A DNA stretch of 64,000 nucleotides from Pseudomonadota bacterium (GCA_021821885.1 JAKARO010000002.1:1-64000), one strand, 5' to 3'; positions 40,089 through 49,707 are shown, counted from the stretch's first letter. Notes: generated by a model from the sequence alone, not told the origin. Translations and numbers: made by a program.

Positions 40089-42370
40089 TGCCGGAACCTG
40101 AATCCACCCCTTCACTCTGTGATCGGGATCCCATGTATGCCCGGGAAAAAGAAAAATATGAGCATCCCATTGCCAGCCGGGAATACATTCTTGCCTATCT
40201 GCAAGGACATGGGCGTCCGGTAACGCTTGACCGTCTGCTTGAAGAACTCGAAGTTTCCGAAGAGGACCATGAGGCCCTTCGCCGGCGTCTGCGGGCCATG
40301 GAAAGGGATGGGCAGATTGTCCGCAACCGCCGGGGGGCCTATGGCATAGCGGAATCCATGGAACTGATCCGTGGCACCGTCAGTGCCCATCCGGACGGAT
40401 TTGGTTTTCTGGTGCGGGACGATGGCGGGAAGGACCTGTTCATGTCCCCAAGGGAGATGCGCCGGGTTCTGCATGGGGATCTCATTCTGGGAAGGGTGGT
40501 GGGCGAAGACCGCCGGGGGCGTCTGGAAGGTGCTGTGGTACGGGTTCTTGAACATACGCTTCACCAGGTGGTTGGCCGTTTTTTTTCAGATGCCTCTGTT
40601 CACTATGTTGTCCCGGAAGACCGGCGTATCTCCCAGGAATTTGCGGTTGTGGACAATCCTGGCCTGCAGCCGGTGCATGGGCAGATCGTCGTGCTCGAAG
40701 TCGAAAAATACCCGGATGGCCGCAACCTGCCGGAAGGCCGGGTGACCGAAATCCTGGGCGAGCACATGGCCCCCGGGATGGAAGTGGAAATCGCCGTCCG
40801 CACCTATGGACTGCCATTCCACTGGCCCGAAGCGGTTGTGGCAGAGAGCGGGACCCTGTCGCCAGAGGTGCCGGAAGAAATGAAGCAGGGCCGGAAGGAT
40901 ATCCGTGATCTGCCCCTGGTAACCATTGATGGTGCCGATGCCCGGGATTTTGACGATGCCGTGTTTGCGGAGCGTCAGGCAAACGGAGGATTCCATCTTC
41001 ACGTGGCCATTGCCGACGTGGCCAGTTACGTTACCCCAGATTCGGCGCTGGACGCGGAAGCGCGCCTGCGCGGAAATTCTGTCTATTTTCCCCGGCGGGT
41101 CATCCCGATGCTACCGGAAGTTCTTTCCAACGGGTTATGTTCCCTCAATCCCCATGTGGACCGGCTGTGCATGCTCTGCGAGATGGAGCTGGATGCCGCC
41201 GGCAATATCAGCCGTTTCCGCTTCTCACGGGCGGTCATGAGGTCCCGGCGGCGTTTTACCTATGACGAGGTGGCAGCCATTCTGGAAGGAGATCCGGAAC
41301 TTCGGGAGCAGGACCAGGAAATGGTGCCCCATCTGGAAACCCTGCATGCCCTTTTCCTGGCCCTGGCCCAGGCCCGGGAAGCCCGGGGTACTATCGAATT
41401 CGATACCCAGGAAAGCCGGATTCTCTATAACGACCAGGGCCGTATCGACAGCATTGTTCCCCTGCACCGCAATGTGGCACACCGCATTGTGGAAGAATGC
41501 ATGCTCGCCGCCAATGTCTGTGCCGCACAGTTTTTCCGTATCCACGAGTTCCCGATGCTGTACCGTGTGCATCCGGAGCCCAGCGCGGACCGGATCGAGG
41601 ACCTGCGCCGGTTTTTGGGTGAGCTCGGGGTCCCACTGCGTGTTCCGACAAGGCCGCGAAGTGGGGATCTGGCCAAGATTCTGGAACAGACCCGCGAGCG
41701 CAGTGATGCCAGCCTGATCCAGACAGTGATTCTCCGCAGTCTTTCCCAGGCCTACTATACTGTCGACACAGGAGTGCACTTCGGCTTGGCCTTCCCGGCC
41801 TATACCCACTTTACCTCCCCCATACGGCGCTATCCCGACCTGCTGGTCCATAGGGGCATACAGGCCCTGCTGGATGCTGCATCCAGCGGCCATCCGGTGG
41901 AATTTCCAGCCGCCGGGACACTGAAAGACCTGGGACAGCACTGTTCCATGACCGAGCGGCGTGCCGATGAGGCGACCCGTGAGGCCATACAGTGGCTCAA
42001 GTGCGAATTCATGCTGGACAGGACCGGCAGCGAGTTTGAGGGGATTATCACCGGGGTGACCGGATTTGGCCTTTTTGTTGCCCTCCAGGAAGTCAATGTC
42101 GAGGGACTGGTCCACATCAGCACCCTGGGAGAAGACTACTACCATTTTGACAGCCAGCATTACCGGATTGTCGGGGAAAAAAACCGGGAAACCTTCCAGC
42201 TTGGAGATGGGATCCGGGTCCGGCTGGTCCAGGTCAATCTGGATGAGCGCAAGATCGAGTTTGAAAGGGTGATCGAGGAAAAGGCCGCCCGTATACCCAG
42301 AAAGCGCCGACGTACCCCGCGAACCCGGGAAAAGGGGAAATCAGAAGGGGATGTCGCGACCGCCAGCTAG
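40088..42370 (+). CDS. rnr: Ribonuclease R
   Basis: The protein has 760 residues from the ATG at 40088, which has AAGGAG 9 bases upstream. A TTG two codons earlier is in frame but too close to that site. Order: N-terminal winged helix (residues 30-95), cold-shock domains (FGFLVRDDGGKDLFM), the RNB catalytic core with IDGADARDFDDAVFA (catalytic Asp cluster) and FTSPIRRYPDLLVHRG, an S1 domain (FEGIITGVTGFGLFVAL) and a basic tail (PRKRRRTPRTREKGK). It degrades structured RNA 3' to 5' and works with tmRNA on non-stop messages. Its stop overlaps the convergent ppk2 stop. Confidence 0.96.
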   Translation: MPEPESTPSLCDRDPMYAREKEKYEHPIASREYILAYLQGHGRPVTLDRLLEELEVSEEDHEALRRRLRAMERDGQIVRNRRGAYGIAESMELIRGTVSAHPDGFGFLVRDDGGKDLFMSPREMRRVLHGDLILGRVVGEDRRGRLEGAVVRVLEHTLHQVVGRFFSDASVHYVVPEDRRISQEFAVVDNPGLQPVHGQIVVLEVEKYPDGRNLPEGRVTEILGEHMAPGMEVEIAVRTYGLPFHWPEAVVAESGTLSPEVPEEMKQGRKDIRDLPLVTIDGADARDFDDAVFAERQANGGFHLHVAIADVASYVTPDSALDAEARLRGNSVYFPRRVIPMLPEVLSNGLCSLNPHVDRLCMLCEMELDAAGNISRFRFSRAVMRSRRRFTYDEVAAILEGDPELREQDQEMVPHLETLHALFLALAQAREARGTIEFDTQESRILYNDQGRIDSIVPLHRNVAHRIVEECMLAANVCAAQFFRIHEFPMLYRVHPEPSADRIEDLRRFLGELGVPLRVPTRPRSGDLAKILEQTRERSDASLIQTVILRSLSQAYYTVDTGVHFGLAFPAYTHFTSPIRRYPDLLVHRGIQALLDAASSGHPVEFPAAGTLKDLGQHCSMTERRADEATREAIQWLKCEFMLDRTGSEFEGIITGVTGFGLFVALQEVNVEGLVHISTLGEDYYHFDSQHYRIVGEKNRETFQLGDGIRVRLVQVNLDERKIEFERVIEEKAARIPRKRRRTPRTREKGKSEGDVATAS

Positions 42371-43146
42371 GGAGCGATCCGGCCATTACCCAGGAAAACG
42401 GGATTGAAGTCAAAGACAGCATTCCGGTCCGGGGTGACGAGAGACACATCCTTGTCCTGGTATTCGAGGCGGCTCAGGATGTCCCGGATGATTTCGAGGC
42501 GGGCGACTTTTTTGTCGTCCGCCTGCAGGATGGTCCATGGGCAGGTCGCCGTGTGGGTGCGCATGAACATGGTATCCCGTGCTTCACTGTAGTCCTTCCA
42601 GTGATGAAGGGCCTTCTGGTCAATGGGGCTTACTTTCCACTGCTTCAGCGGATCGGTCTGGCGGGCGTCCAGACGGGATTTCTGTTCCGGGCGGCTGATA
42701 TCCAGATAGAATTTCCGCAGATGGATGCCAGACCCGATCAGCATGCTTTCGAGATCGTTGACCTGGAGGAAAAATTCCTCTACCTCCCGGGGCGTGCAGA
42801 AACCCATGACCTTTTCTACCCCCGCCCGGTTATACCAGCTGCGGTTGAAAAGCACGAATTCTGACGCGGCAGGCAGGTGTTCCACGTGCCGCTGAAAATA
42901 CCACTCGCCCTGTTCCCGGTCTGACGGTTTCGGGAGAGCGACCACACGGGTTTCCCGGGGACTCAGGTGGGCAACAATCCTCTTGATGGTCCCGTCCTTG
43001 CCTGCCCCGTCCCGCCCTTCCAGAATGACCAGAATGCGGTCCCGGTTCCGGATGGTCTCGCGTTGCAGTTTTACCAGTTCGATCTGGAGCAGCCGCAGCT
43101 GCTCCCGGTAACTGTTGTTTTCCTTTTCTGGGTGCCCGTGGATCAT
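42367..43146 (-). CDS. ppk2: Polyphosphate kinase 2
   Basis: The protein has 259 residues from the ATG at 43146, which is preceded by AGGAGG. A longer frame begins at 43263 without such a site. Walker A is LEGRDGAGKDG, the lid has PREVEEFF and Walker B-like residues lie in FVLFNRSWYNRAG. It is a single-domain class I PPK2, which uses polyphosphate to phosphorylate nucleoside diphosphates. It is convergent with rnr, sharing the TAG/CTA bases. Confidence 0.93.
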   Translation of the reverse strand: MIHGHPEKENNSYREQLRLLQIELVKLQRETIRNRDRILVILEGRDGAGKDGTIKRIVAHLSPRETRVVALPKPSDREQGEWYFQRHVEHLPAASEFVLFNRSWYNRAGVEKVMGFCTPREVEEFFLQVNDLESMLIGSGIHLRKFYLDISRPEQKSRLDARQTDPLKQWKVSPIDQKALHHWKDYSEARDTMFMRTHTATCPWTILQADDKKVARLEIIRDILSRLEYQDKDVSLVTPDRNAVFDFNPVFLGNGRIAP

Positions 43147-43487
43147 GCCGGTAGTCCTCCTGTGCTGCCGCCTGCAGGACGTATGTAACTCTCCTATGGT
43201 CGAGGCCAGCCGCAGGGATACCCCCTTGTCCGGTGGATTTTTCCTGATGGCCTGGAACAGCATTCCCCCGGGACGGCATGAAAGTCAACAGCAGGGGCCG
43301 AACCCGTCTTTCTGGTAGAACCGTCTTTCCTGCCAGGCTTCTGACCCGGACTGTCCAGGCCAGCAGGGCAGGACTCAAGATTCCGTACTAGAATAAAACC
43401 GAGGGGTGAAGGGGCTGGGAAGACAGCAGATTCTGGCCGCGGGCAGGCTGTCTGCCCGTTTCTTATGACGAAAGGGGGGCTCCGGCA
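43147..43487. other. Divergent interval between ppk2 and the PilZ gene
   Basis: This 340-base stretch contains the Shine-Dalgarno sequence of ppk2 at its left end and AAGGGGGG before the PilZ gene at its right end. A TAGAAT at about 43389-43394 could be the -10 element for the PilZ gene, but no good -35 is present. No gene is supported here. Confidence 0.4.
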
Positions 43488-44234
43488 ATGGGTGAAGTGG
43501 CAGAAAATGTGTGGCGGTCATGCGGCGCGGAGTCCCGGGCTCTGGAGAGCGGCAGGGAAATCATGGAATATCTGCTGGATCTTGAGACCCGGCGGCAGAC
43601 TGTCCAGGTAGGCGATGGCCAGGGAATGGCCGGACTTTTTGCCCGCCTTGCCCGTCTGGGGGCACAGGACATGGTGCTGGTTCCCTGCTGGACCCAGCAG
43701 TCCAGCCTGTCCGAGGCGGCCGCGGCAGAAACGGTGCAGGTGAACGCACCGGGAAAACCCGCATGCGCCACCTTTGATGCTGCTGTACTGGGACAGGATG
43801 TAGAGGGGTTACACCTGGCCTATCCGGAGCAGGTGCGTTTTTCCCGGGAACGGATCCATTCCCGCTATCTGCTGCAGGGCACCGTCGAAGCCGGCTGGTA
43901 CCCCGACCTGGGAAGCCCCATTACGGGAAACGTCATGGACATGGGTCTGGGAGGAATTCTGGCGGGCATGTCCTCTGGTGGACTGCCACAGGCGGATGAA
44001 ATCTGCTGCCCTGGTGGAGCAGGTCTGCTGGAACTGTGCCGGGAAGACGGACGTTCCTGGCGTGGCCGTGCCCGTATACGCCATGTTCAGAAATTCCCCC
44101 CGCAAGAGGAAAATTCCTGGTCTCAGGATGGCGCCCGGTTTCTTCTGCTTGGTTTGGCATTCCAGTATGGGGATGATGGCCAGGTGCGGGAGATGGCCGA
44201 ATTCTCCCAGGGGCTGCTGGGATCTCTGGTCTAG
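43488..44234 (+). CDS. YcgR-like protein with a PilZ domain
   Basis: The protein has 248 residues. The first 115 match the YcgR-type N-terminal fold (VQVGDGQGMAGLFARL, MVLVPC). A PilZ domain follows with RERIHSRYLLQG and GNVMDMGLGGI. The c-di-GMP motif RxxxR...(D/N)xSxxG is only partly kept: the second half reads DMGLGG, with Gly in place of Ser. Binding of c-di-GMP is therefore uncertain. Flagellar or other partner genes are not in the window. The stop is followed by GGGAAAC-N8-GTTTCCC, a weak hairpin. Confidence 0.72.
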   Translation: MGEVAENVWRSCGAESRALESGREIMEYLLDLETRRQTVQVGDGQGMAGLFARLARLGAQDMVLVPCWTQQSSLSEAAAAETVQVNAPGKPACATFDAAVLGQDVEGLHLAYPEQVRFSRERIHSRYLLQGTVEAGWYPDLGSPITGNVMDMGLGGILAGMSSGGLPQADEICCPGGAGLLELCREDGRSWRGRARIRHVQKFPPQEENSWSQDGARFLLLGLAFQYGDDGQVREMAEFSQGLLGSLV

Positions 44235-44312
44235 GGAAACGGCCGGCTGTTTCCCCGGCAGGGGGAGGCACGGGCATCCGGTCCGGTATCCCCCAGGTGG
44301 TTGCTTCTCTTT

Positions 44313-45668
44313 TCATTCTTTCTGGCTGACGTCTGTCACTTGGGCTGTCAGTACGCCCTGATATAGAATTGCCCGAATTTCGGTTCCCGCTGATACCCGG
44401 GTCGTGTCCCGCAGAATCCGCCCTTCCGTATCCTGGACAATGGCGTATCCCCGCTGCAGTACGGCGTTGGGATCTGCCATGCGCAGCGCTGCCAGCAGGG
44501 GTTCCAGATGGCGCTGATGCTGGTCCAGCAGGCGGCGGATGGCGTGTATCAGACGGTCCCTCTGTTTATCCAGACGGCTGTCCAGGTGCCCGAGCCGGAT
44601 TCTGGGATCCATGCGGAAAAGTCGCCATCCTAGCTGGCGGACGCGGTCTCCGGCCTCCAGCAGTTGCCGTTCCATTCCCTGGTGGAGGGCCTGGCGCTGT
44701 ATCTCAAGAAGCATTTTACCACGATGCAGGGTTTCCCCAGGGTGGCGGAGGCGGGAACGGAGATGGTCCAGAGTCTGGGATTCTTCCCGCAGATGGCGTT
44801 CCACGCTGTGGTAAAGTCTTTTTCGGAGTATGGTAATCTGGAAGGAGCATTCCTTCTGGTCCGGAGTGATGGCCTCAGCCGCCGCTGTAGGGGTGGCCGC
44901 ACGCAGGTCGGCCGCCAAATCGGCAATGGTGATATCGGTTTCATGTCCAATCCCGGTCACCACGGGCAGCGGAGAGGAGCGAATGGCCCTGGCGATTCTT
45001 TCATCGTTAAAACACCAGAGATCCTCCAGACTCCCCCCGCCACGGGCCAGAAGAAGGACATCTTCCCGGTTCCTGGCGCCGGCGCGGGCAATGGCAGCAC
45101 AGATCTGCCCGGCTGCCTGGTCGCCCTGGACCAGAACCGGATAGACCGTGATTTCCAGCAGTGGCCATCGCCTGCGCAGTGTTACGCGGATATCGTGAAG
45201 GGCTGCGCCGCTGGCGGAAGTTACGACCGCAACCCTGCGCGGCCAGCGGGGGAGGGAGCGCCTGTTTTCCTCGGCAAATAGTCCTTCCTGGGCAAGCCTG
45301 TCCCGGATGGCCTGGAACTGGGCATGAAGATCACCCTGTCCCAGGTCAGCAAGGGATTCAACTATGAGCTGGAATTCTCCCCGTCCCTCATAGAGGGTGG
45401 GCTGTGCAAGAACCTGGATGCGCATGCCGTCGCGGGGGCGCAGGCGGACCAGGCTACTGCGGTTTCGGAACATGGCGCAGCGGACCTGGGCGCGGCTGTC
45501 CTTGAGGGAAAAATACCAGTGGCCAGAAGCCGGCTGGGAAAAATTTGAAATTTCCCCTTCCACACGGAGGAGGGGAAAGTTGCCCTCGATGATTTCCCGG
45601 ACCACGCTGTTCAGGGCACTGACGCTTAGAACCGGAAAGGAACCGGGGGGTGGGAGAAAATCAGGCAT
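44313..45668 (-). CDS. xseA: Exodeoxyribonuclease VII large subunit
   Basis: The protein has 451 residues. An N-terminal OB fold (LRVEGEISNFSQPASGHWYF) is followed by the catalytic core with RVAVVTSASGAALHDI, LLARGGGSLEDLWCFNDE and GIGHETDITIADLAADLRA. A coiled-coil region lies from about 260 to 390, and the end has the family's LQRGYAIVQD. It degrades single-stranded DNA with many copies of XseB, whose gene is in another part of the window (63230). Confidence 0.95.
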   Translation of the reverse strand: MPDFLPPPGSFPVLSVSALNSVVREIIEGNFPLLRVEGEISNFSQPASGHWYFSLKDSRAQVRCAMFRNRSSLVRLRPRDGMRIQVLAQPTLYEGRGEFQLIVESLADLGQGDLHAQFQAIRDRLAQEGLFAEENRRSLPRWPRRVAVVTSASGAALHDIRVTLRRRWPLLEITVYPVLVQGDQAAGQICAAIARAGARNREDVLLLARGGGSLEDLWCFNDERIARAIRSSPLPVVTGIGHETDITIADLAADLRAATPTAAAEAITPDQKECSFQITILRKRLYHSVERHLREESQTLDHLRSRLRHPGETLHRGKMLLEIQRQALHQGMERQLLEAGDRVRQLGWRLFRMDPRIRLGHLDSRLDKQRDRLIHAIRRLLDQHQRHLEPLLAALRMADPNAVLQRGYAIVQDTEGRILRDTTRVSAGTEIRAILYQGVLTAQVTDVSQKE

Positions 45669-45764
45669 GGGAACTTGATGAAGAGGGCGGAATTTCCTTG
45701 ACCTTATGATGGACAGGATTTAAGGTCAACCCATCTTTTGGCCCCGGCCAGGAAAGGAGACCCT

Positions 45765-46151
45765 ATGGCCCTACTGGAAATCACCCAGCATAATTTTGAG
45801 GCGGTCATCGCCGGAAACGAAATGGTCGTCCTGGATTTCTGGGCTCCATGGTGTGCCCCCTGCAAGGCTTTTGCACCTGTTTTTGAGGCTGCCGCGGAAA
45901 AATATCCAGATATGGTATTCGGCAAGATCAATACCGATGTGGAACAGGAGCTTGGTAGCGCCTTCCAGGTCCGCTCCATACCAACCCTGGCCATATTCCG
46001 CCAGCAGATCGGCATTTTTTCCCAGGCCGGTTCGCTGCCCGCGTCGGCACTGGATCAGGTGCTCCAGCAGGCTTTGGCCCTGGACATGGACCAGGTCCGG
46101 ATGGAAATTGCCCAGCAGCAGGGTGGGCAAGGCAACCCGGGGACTGGCTAA
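45765..46151 (+). CDS. Thioredoxin
   Basis: The protein has 128 residues from the ATG at 45765 (AAAGGAG upstream). The active site reads FWAPWCAPCKAF (Cys-Ala-Pro-Cys in place of the usual Cys-Gly-Pro-Cys). The cis-Pro loop is VRSIPTLAIF. The C-terminus extends about 20 residues with a Gln/Gly-rich end (QQQGGQGNPGTG). No signal peptide, so cytosolic. A monocistronic unit is likely because xseA points the other way and tonB converges. The stop codon lies in the loop of a perfect hairpin. Confidence 0.9.
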   Translation: MALLEITQHNFEAVIAGNEMVVLDFWAPWCAPCKAFAPVFEAAAEKYPDMVFGKINTDVEQELGSAFQVRSIPTLAIFRQQIGIFSQAGSLPASALDQVLQQALALDMDQVRMEIAQQQGGQGNPGTG

Positions 46152-46162
46152 CGCCAGTCCCC
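46139..46162 (+). terminator. 10-bp hairpin at the end of the thioredoxin gene
   Basis: GGGGACTGGC and GCCAGTCCCC form a perfect stem around the loop TAAC, which is the stop codon TAA plus one base. No T run follows closely, so it may be a terminator of weak form or a stem that protects the 3' end. Confidence 0.6.
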
Positions 46163-46308
46163 CAGTTCCAGTATTCTCTTCCCGGGTTTTTGCCCCTCTT
46201 TCCGCTTCTGGCCGGTTAAAAAGCAGATCTACCCGGTCCAGAAAACGCGCTCTCTCCTGGTGATGGTGACCCGGTTCTTGGGGAAGAATCCCTATTCATC
46301 CAGCCGGA

Positions 46309-47202
46309 TCATATGGCACGTACGTGCCGGACCCCCAGGAAATGCATGTCCAGCGGGATCTCGATTCGTGATGTTTCCTTGCGGAGCTGTTTTGAGAATG
46401 GCGTATAGGGAAAGGACAGCCGGATGATGCGCTTGGCCGCTGCATCCAGCGCGGTATTCCCTGAGGATTTGACCACAATGATTTTTTTGAGGTTGCCTTG
46501 GGGATCCAGGACCACCCGGACCTTGAGATGCCCCACCAGGTCTCCTGGATAGTTGAGGTCACCGATCCGTTCGAGCTTCTGGATCCATCCGGCAATATAG
46601 AAACCGGCGACCGGGCCCCGGGGGTTGTGGAATTTCGGCAGGGCCGGGCTGGCCGTGGCCTGGCCGGCGGCCTGGGCAATCTGTTCTTCCAGCCGGCCGA
46701 GATCGACATGTGGCAGGGCACGGGTTGCGCCGCCAGTTTGCTCCTGCTGCCCGGGAGTGGAAGGGGCGGGACGGATTCCACGGTGGGGGGCTGTCCGGGG
46801 CCGGGGTGGCGCAGCGGGAGATTTCCGGCTGGGGGGCGCCGGTCTGGCGGGAGACGTCCTGCCGGTCCGGTGGGGCAGAGTCCTGTGTGGTACGGGCGGA
46901 ACCGGGGTCGCCTTGGGCCGTGCCTGCGGACGGGTAGGAGACAGGGGCGCCGGCATGATCTGGAAACTCCGGTGTTGCAAGCGTCTGCCGGCAAGATGCT
47001 GGGACTGCTGGGGACGGGCGTGTACGAACCACGCCAGAAAGGCGGCAACCAGCAGGGCAGAGAGGAGAAGCCAGGGCACCAGGCCATCTGCCCAGTGGGG
47101 CTTTTCTTCCGGTACCAGAAAATAGAATGGCTGCTGCGTATTCAAGCGGATATCCGCCCCATCACAGGGTCTCAGGCTGCAAACCAGGGTAGATTGAAGC
47201 AT
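46309..47202 (-). CDS. TonB-like energy-transducing protein
   Basis: The protein has 297 residues from the ATG at 47202. A longer frame begins at 47334 but does not match. A single membrane helix near residues 41-62 (LVPWLLLSALLVAAFLAWFV) precedes a long Pro/Arg-rich periplasmic stretch (residues 64-165). The TonB C-terminal domain follows (HLKVRVVLDPQGNLKKIIVV, then LDAAAKRIIRLSFPYTPFS). The N-terminal cytoplasmic part of about 40 residues with several Cys is unusual. No exbBD or receptor gene adjoins. It lies tail to tail with the thioredoxin gene. Confidence 0.8.
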   Translation of the reverse strand: MLQSTLVCSLRPCDGADIRLNTQQPFYFLVPEEKPHWADGLVPWLLLSALLVAAFLAWFVHARPQQSQHLAGRRLQHRSFQIMPAPLSPTRPQARPKATPVPPVPHRTLPHRTGRTSPARPAPPSRKSPAAPPRPRTAPHRGIRPAPSTPGQQEQTGGATRALPHVDLGRLEEQIAQAAGQATASPALPKFHNPRGPVAGFYIAGWIQKLERIGDLNYPGDLVGHLKVRVVLDPQGNLKKIIVVKSSGNTALDAAAKRIIRLSFPYTPFSKQLRKETSRIEIPLDMHFLGVRHVRAI

Positions 47203-48262
47203 TGTCCGGCCGGAGTAAAGCCGTCTGGAACTGGATGCCGGACAGGACATTTCTGGTTCTGTTTGACAGGGACGCAATGTTTGCTCCTCCTGGGGCCAGC
47301 CGAACCCAACCGTTCCAGCCCAGAAAACTGGCAATCTCGAAATTCGATGATATAATAAGATAAAAGGGTACGCATATAATACAAAAGTGGGAGAGCCAGA
47401 AGGAATGGAGCTGATCTGCCGGAAAGAAGAACGAGTGCCAATCCTGCGGACCGGAGACCGGGAGGCTTCCGTAAATTTCCGGACGGATCGGGTCTGGACC
47501 CGCCATGTTGGTTGTCGCTCTGCCTGCCGTTCTTTTCTGGCGAGGGTTTCATCTGCAGGTTCCCATTTTACGGATTTCCGCCTGGCCTTTTGCTCGGAGT
47601 TTTGCTCCAGGAAGAATTTGGTTCCCTTCTGTTCCGGAAAACATGAGTGTCGCGGAGATTCTCCGTCCTGTTACCGGACCGGAAAGGCTGTGTGTCCCGG
47701 GCAAATTCAGGAGGATAGCCGGGGGACCAAAGCCCAGACATTATATAATGTGTATGAGACGTTTCCGGGTGAAGCTGCGCCTGTTCTCCCAGCAGCTTTT
47801 CCCGCGACGGGGCAACCGTTTTCCGGAAAACGCTGGAACGGCTGCTCTCCTTTTCCTGTGGGGAAAGGTTCTGGGGGACGACAGCCGGTTTTCTCGTTTT
47901 CCCCCTCTCTCCAGAACGTTCCCGGGTAGTCCTGGGGAGAAAAAAATGCAACAGGGTGCCCGGAATTTTATGCACCTACTTTACAAGGCTCTTATATTCT
48001 GTATTTAACAGGTGACATTTGTGTTGCGTCATGCATAATGGTAAAACAACGTTATAAGGTTAAACTTTGTTAATAGGAGGATAAAAAAACAGAAATACTG
48101 AATAATGTAATCTGTTTATAAATGGCGTGTTTTATTCCGGTAGTGCTAGGTCGGGGCAAGGTGAACCGGTCTGAGGAGTGAGGAGGAAGAAATACGCCGG
48201 GGTTGGCGGCCCGGGCGGTTCGGCCGGATTCGCCGAAAGAGAACAAAATAGGGAGAACAAAC
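47203..48262. other. Long upstream region of the electron-transfer cluster
   Basis: About 1.06 kb without a supported gene. The left end should hold the tonB promoter; 47345-47385 is very AT-rich with several TATAAT-like stretches. A perfect 16-nt palindrome CGTTTTCCGGAAAACG lies at 47817-47832. From about 47960 to 48130 the DNA becomes AT-rich and contains AGGAGGATAAAAAAAC with no open frame after it. A frame at 47505-48008 is open but has no domain, so I do not call it. Promoters for the cyc2-like gene probably lie in the AT-rich part. Confidence 0.5.
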
Positions 48263-49690
48263 ATGAAGATCACGAACGAAAATCTGCGGAAACGCAGAGG
48301 CAGGATCTGGAAGGGCGTCGGTGCCACCCTTGCCATCGGGGCGGCCATGTACTCGGTCAGCGCCGAGGCTCTGCCGACCTTTGCCCGCCAGACCGGATGG
48401 TCGTGCGCAACCTGCCATACGTCCTATCCACAGCTGACTCCCATGGGGCGGATGTTCAAGCTCCTGGGCTATACCACCTACAACGTGCAGCGGCAGCAGA
48501 AAGTTGAGGCCAAATTTGGCAAGAGCGTTGGTCTGCTGCTGATGCGGCTCTCGCAGTTCTCGGTGTTTGTCCAGGGCGCCTATACCAATGTGAACAATGG
48601 CGCCGCAGGTAACTCCATGACCAATACGGTCAAATTCCCCGAGCAGCTCAGCCTGTTCTACTCCGGGGAGATTACGCCGCATATCGGTGCCTTCATGCAT
48701 CTCACCTACCATGGAACCGGTGGCGGCATAGGCTTTGATGACAGCTCGATTGTCTGGTCCCATCCCTGGAGCCTCGGTACCAACAAGATGCTGATCACCG
48801 CAGTCGACGTAAACAATACCCCTTCGCAGACCGATATCTACAACACGACGCCAGACTGGGTCGCCCCTTTCTATAGTCCGGACACCACCCCGGGCGGACC
48901 GCTTACCTTTATCCAGCAGACCGCGGGTGCCGGTGCCCCTCTCGTGGGTGTCGGGACCTATGAGGCCTACCTGTTCGGTCCGGACAAGGCCAACTGGATT
49001 TACTTCGAGGCGGATGCCTACGCCCCGGGTTACGGTACTGGTGTGACCCCGAACAATGGTGGCAATGCGCCAGGGAATTTCCCCTTTGGAGCCGGCCGTC
49101 TCTCCGGAGTGGCTCCCTATGTCCGTCTGGCCTACCAGCACGACTGGGGCAACTGGAACTGGGAAGTGGGTACCTTTGGCATGTGGAGCCGGGTATACGA
49201 CGCGCCGGGAGATCTCAAAACCGGGCAAACGGACCGTTTTGCTGACTACGATCTCGATACGCAGCTGCAGTGGCTGGATATTGCCAACAACAACAACCTG
49301 ACAGTCCACGCGTCCTGGATCCATGAAGACCAGACCTTTGCGCCGGGAACGGCACTGTCGAGTACGTCCAGCGGCCATCTAAACTCCCTGAATGTCAATG
49401 CGGAGTACTGGTACCACGACCATTATGGCGCGGAGGCCGGTTACCAGAACGTCTGGGGTTCCGCGAATCCGGGTCTGTATGGCACAGGATCTACCATCAG
49501 TGCGAATGGTTCCCCTGATACGACCGACGAATGGATTGAAGCCTCCTATCTCCCCTGGTGGAATACGCGGTTTGCAATCCGTTACACCATCTTCAACAAG
49601 TACCAGGGACTGACGGGAAGCAGCCCCGCCGGAAGCTATGACGCTTCAGCGTTCAATACGCTGCAGCTTCTGGCCTGGCTGGCATTCTAA
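48263..49690 (+). CDS. cyc2: Cyc2-like outer-membrane porin-cytochrome c
   Basis: The protein has 475 residues. GGGAG lies upstream of the ATG. A signal peptide (residues 1-36, ending SAEA) leaves LPTFARQTGWSCATCHTS at the mature N-terminus, with one heme-c site (Cys48, Cys51, His52). The other 400 residues show alternating aromatic/polar beta strands and end in a terminal Phe, as outer-membrane barrels do. This is the fused cytochrome-porin form of Cyc2, which takes electrons from Fe(II) at the cell surface in Acidithiobacillus and other iron oxidisers. Here it heads a run with cytochromes c4 and petABC, not a rusticyanin operon. Other extracellular donors are possible. Confidence 0.82.
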   Translation: MKITNENLRKRRGRIWKGVGATLAIGAAMYSVSAEALPTFARQTGWSCATCHTSYPQLTPMGRMFKLLGYTTYNVQRQQKVEAKFGKSVGLLLMRLSQFSVFVQGAYTNVNNGAAGNSMTNTVKFPEQLSLFYSGEITPHIGAFMHLTYHGTGGGIGFDDSSIVWSHPWSLGTNKMLITAVDVNNTPSQTDIYNTTPDWVAPFYSPDTTPGGPLTFIQQTAGAGAPLVGVGTYEAYLFGPDKANWIYFEADAYAPGYGTGVTPNNGGNAPGNFPFGAGRLSGVAPYVRLAYQHDWGNWNWEVGTFGMWSRVYDAPGDLKTGQTDRFADYDLDTQLQWLDIANNNNLTVHASWIHEDQTFAPGTALSSTSSGHLNSLNVNAEYWYHDHYGAEAGYQNVWGSANPGLYGTGSTISANGSPDTTDEWIEASYLPWWNTRFAIRYTIFNKYQGLTGSSPAGSYDASAFNTLQLLAWLAF

Positions 49691-49707
49691 GGGGAGGAAC
49701 AGAAGCA

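Noticed and set aside
47505-48008. Open frame of 167 codons upstream of the cyc2-like gene
   Set aside because: No Shine-Dalgarno sequence, no domain, and composition unlike a real protein. Listed within the upstream region only.
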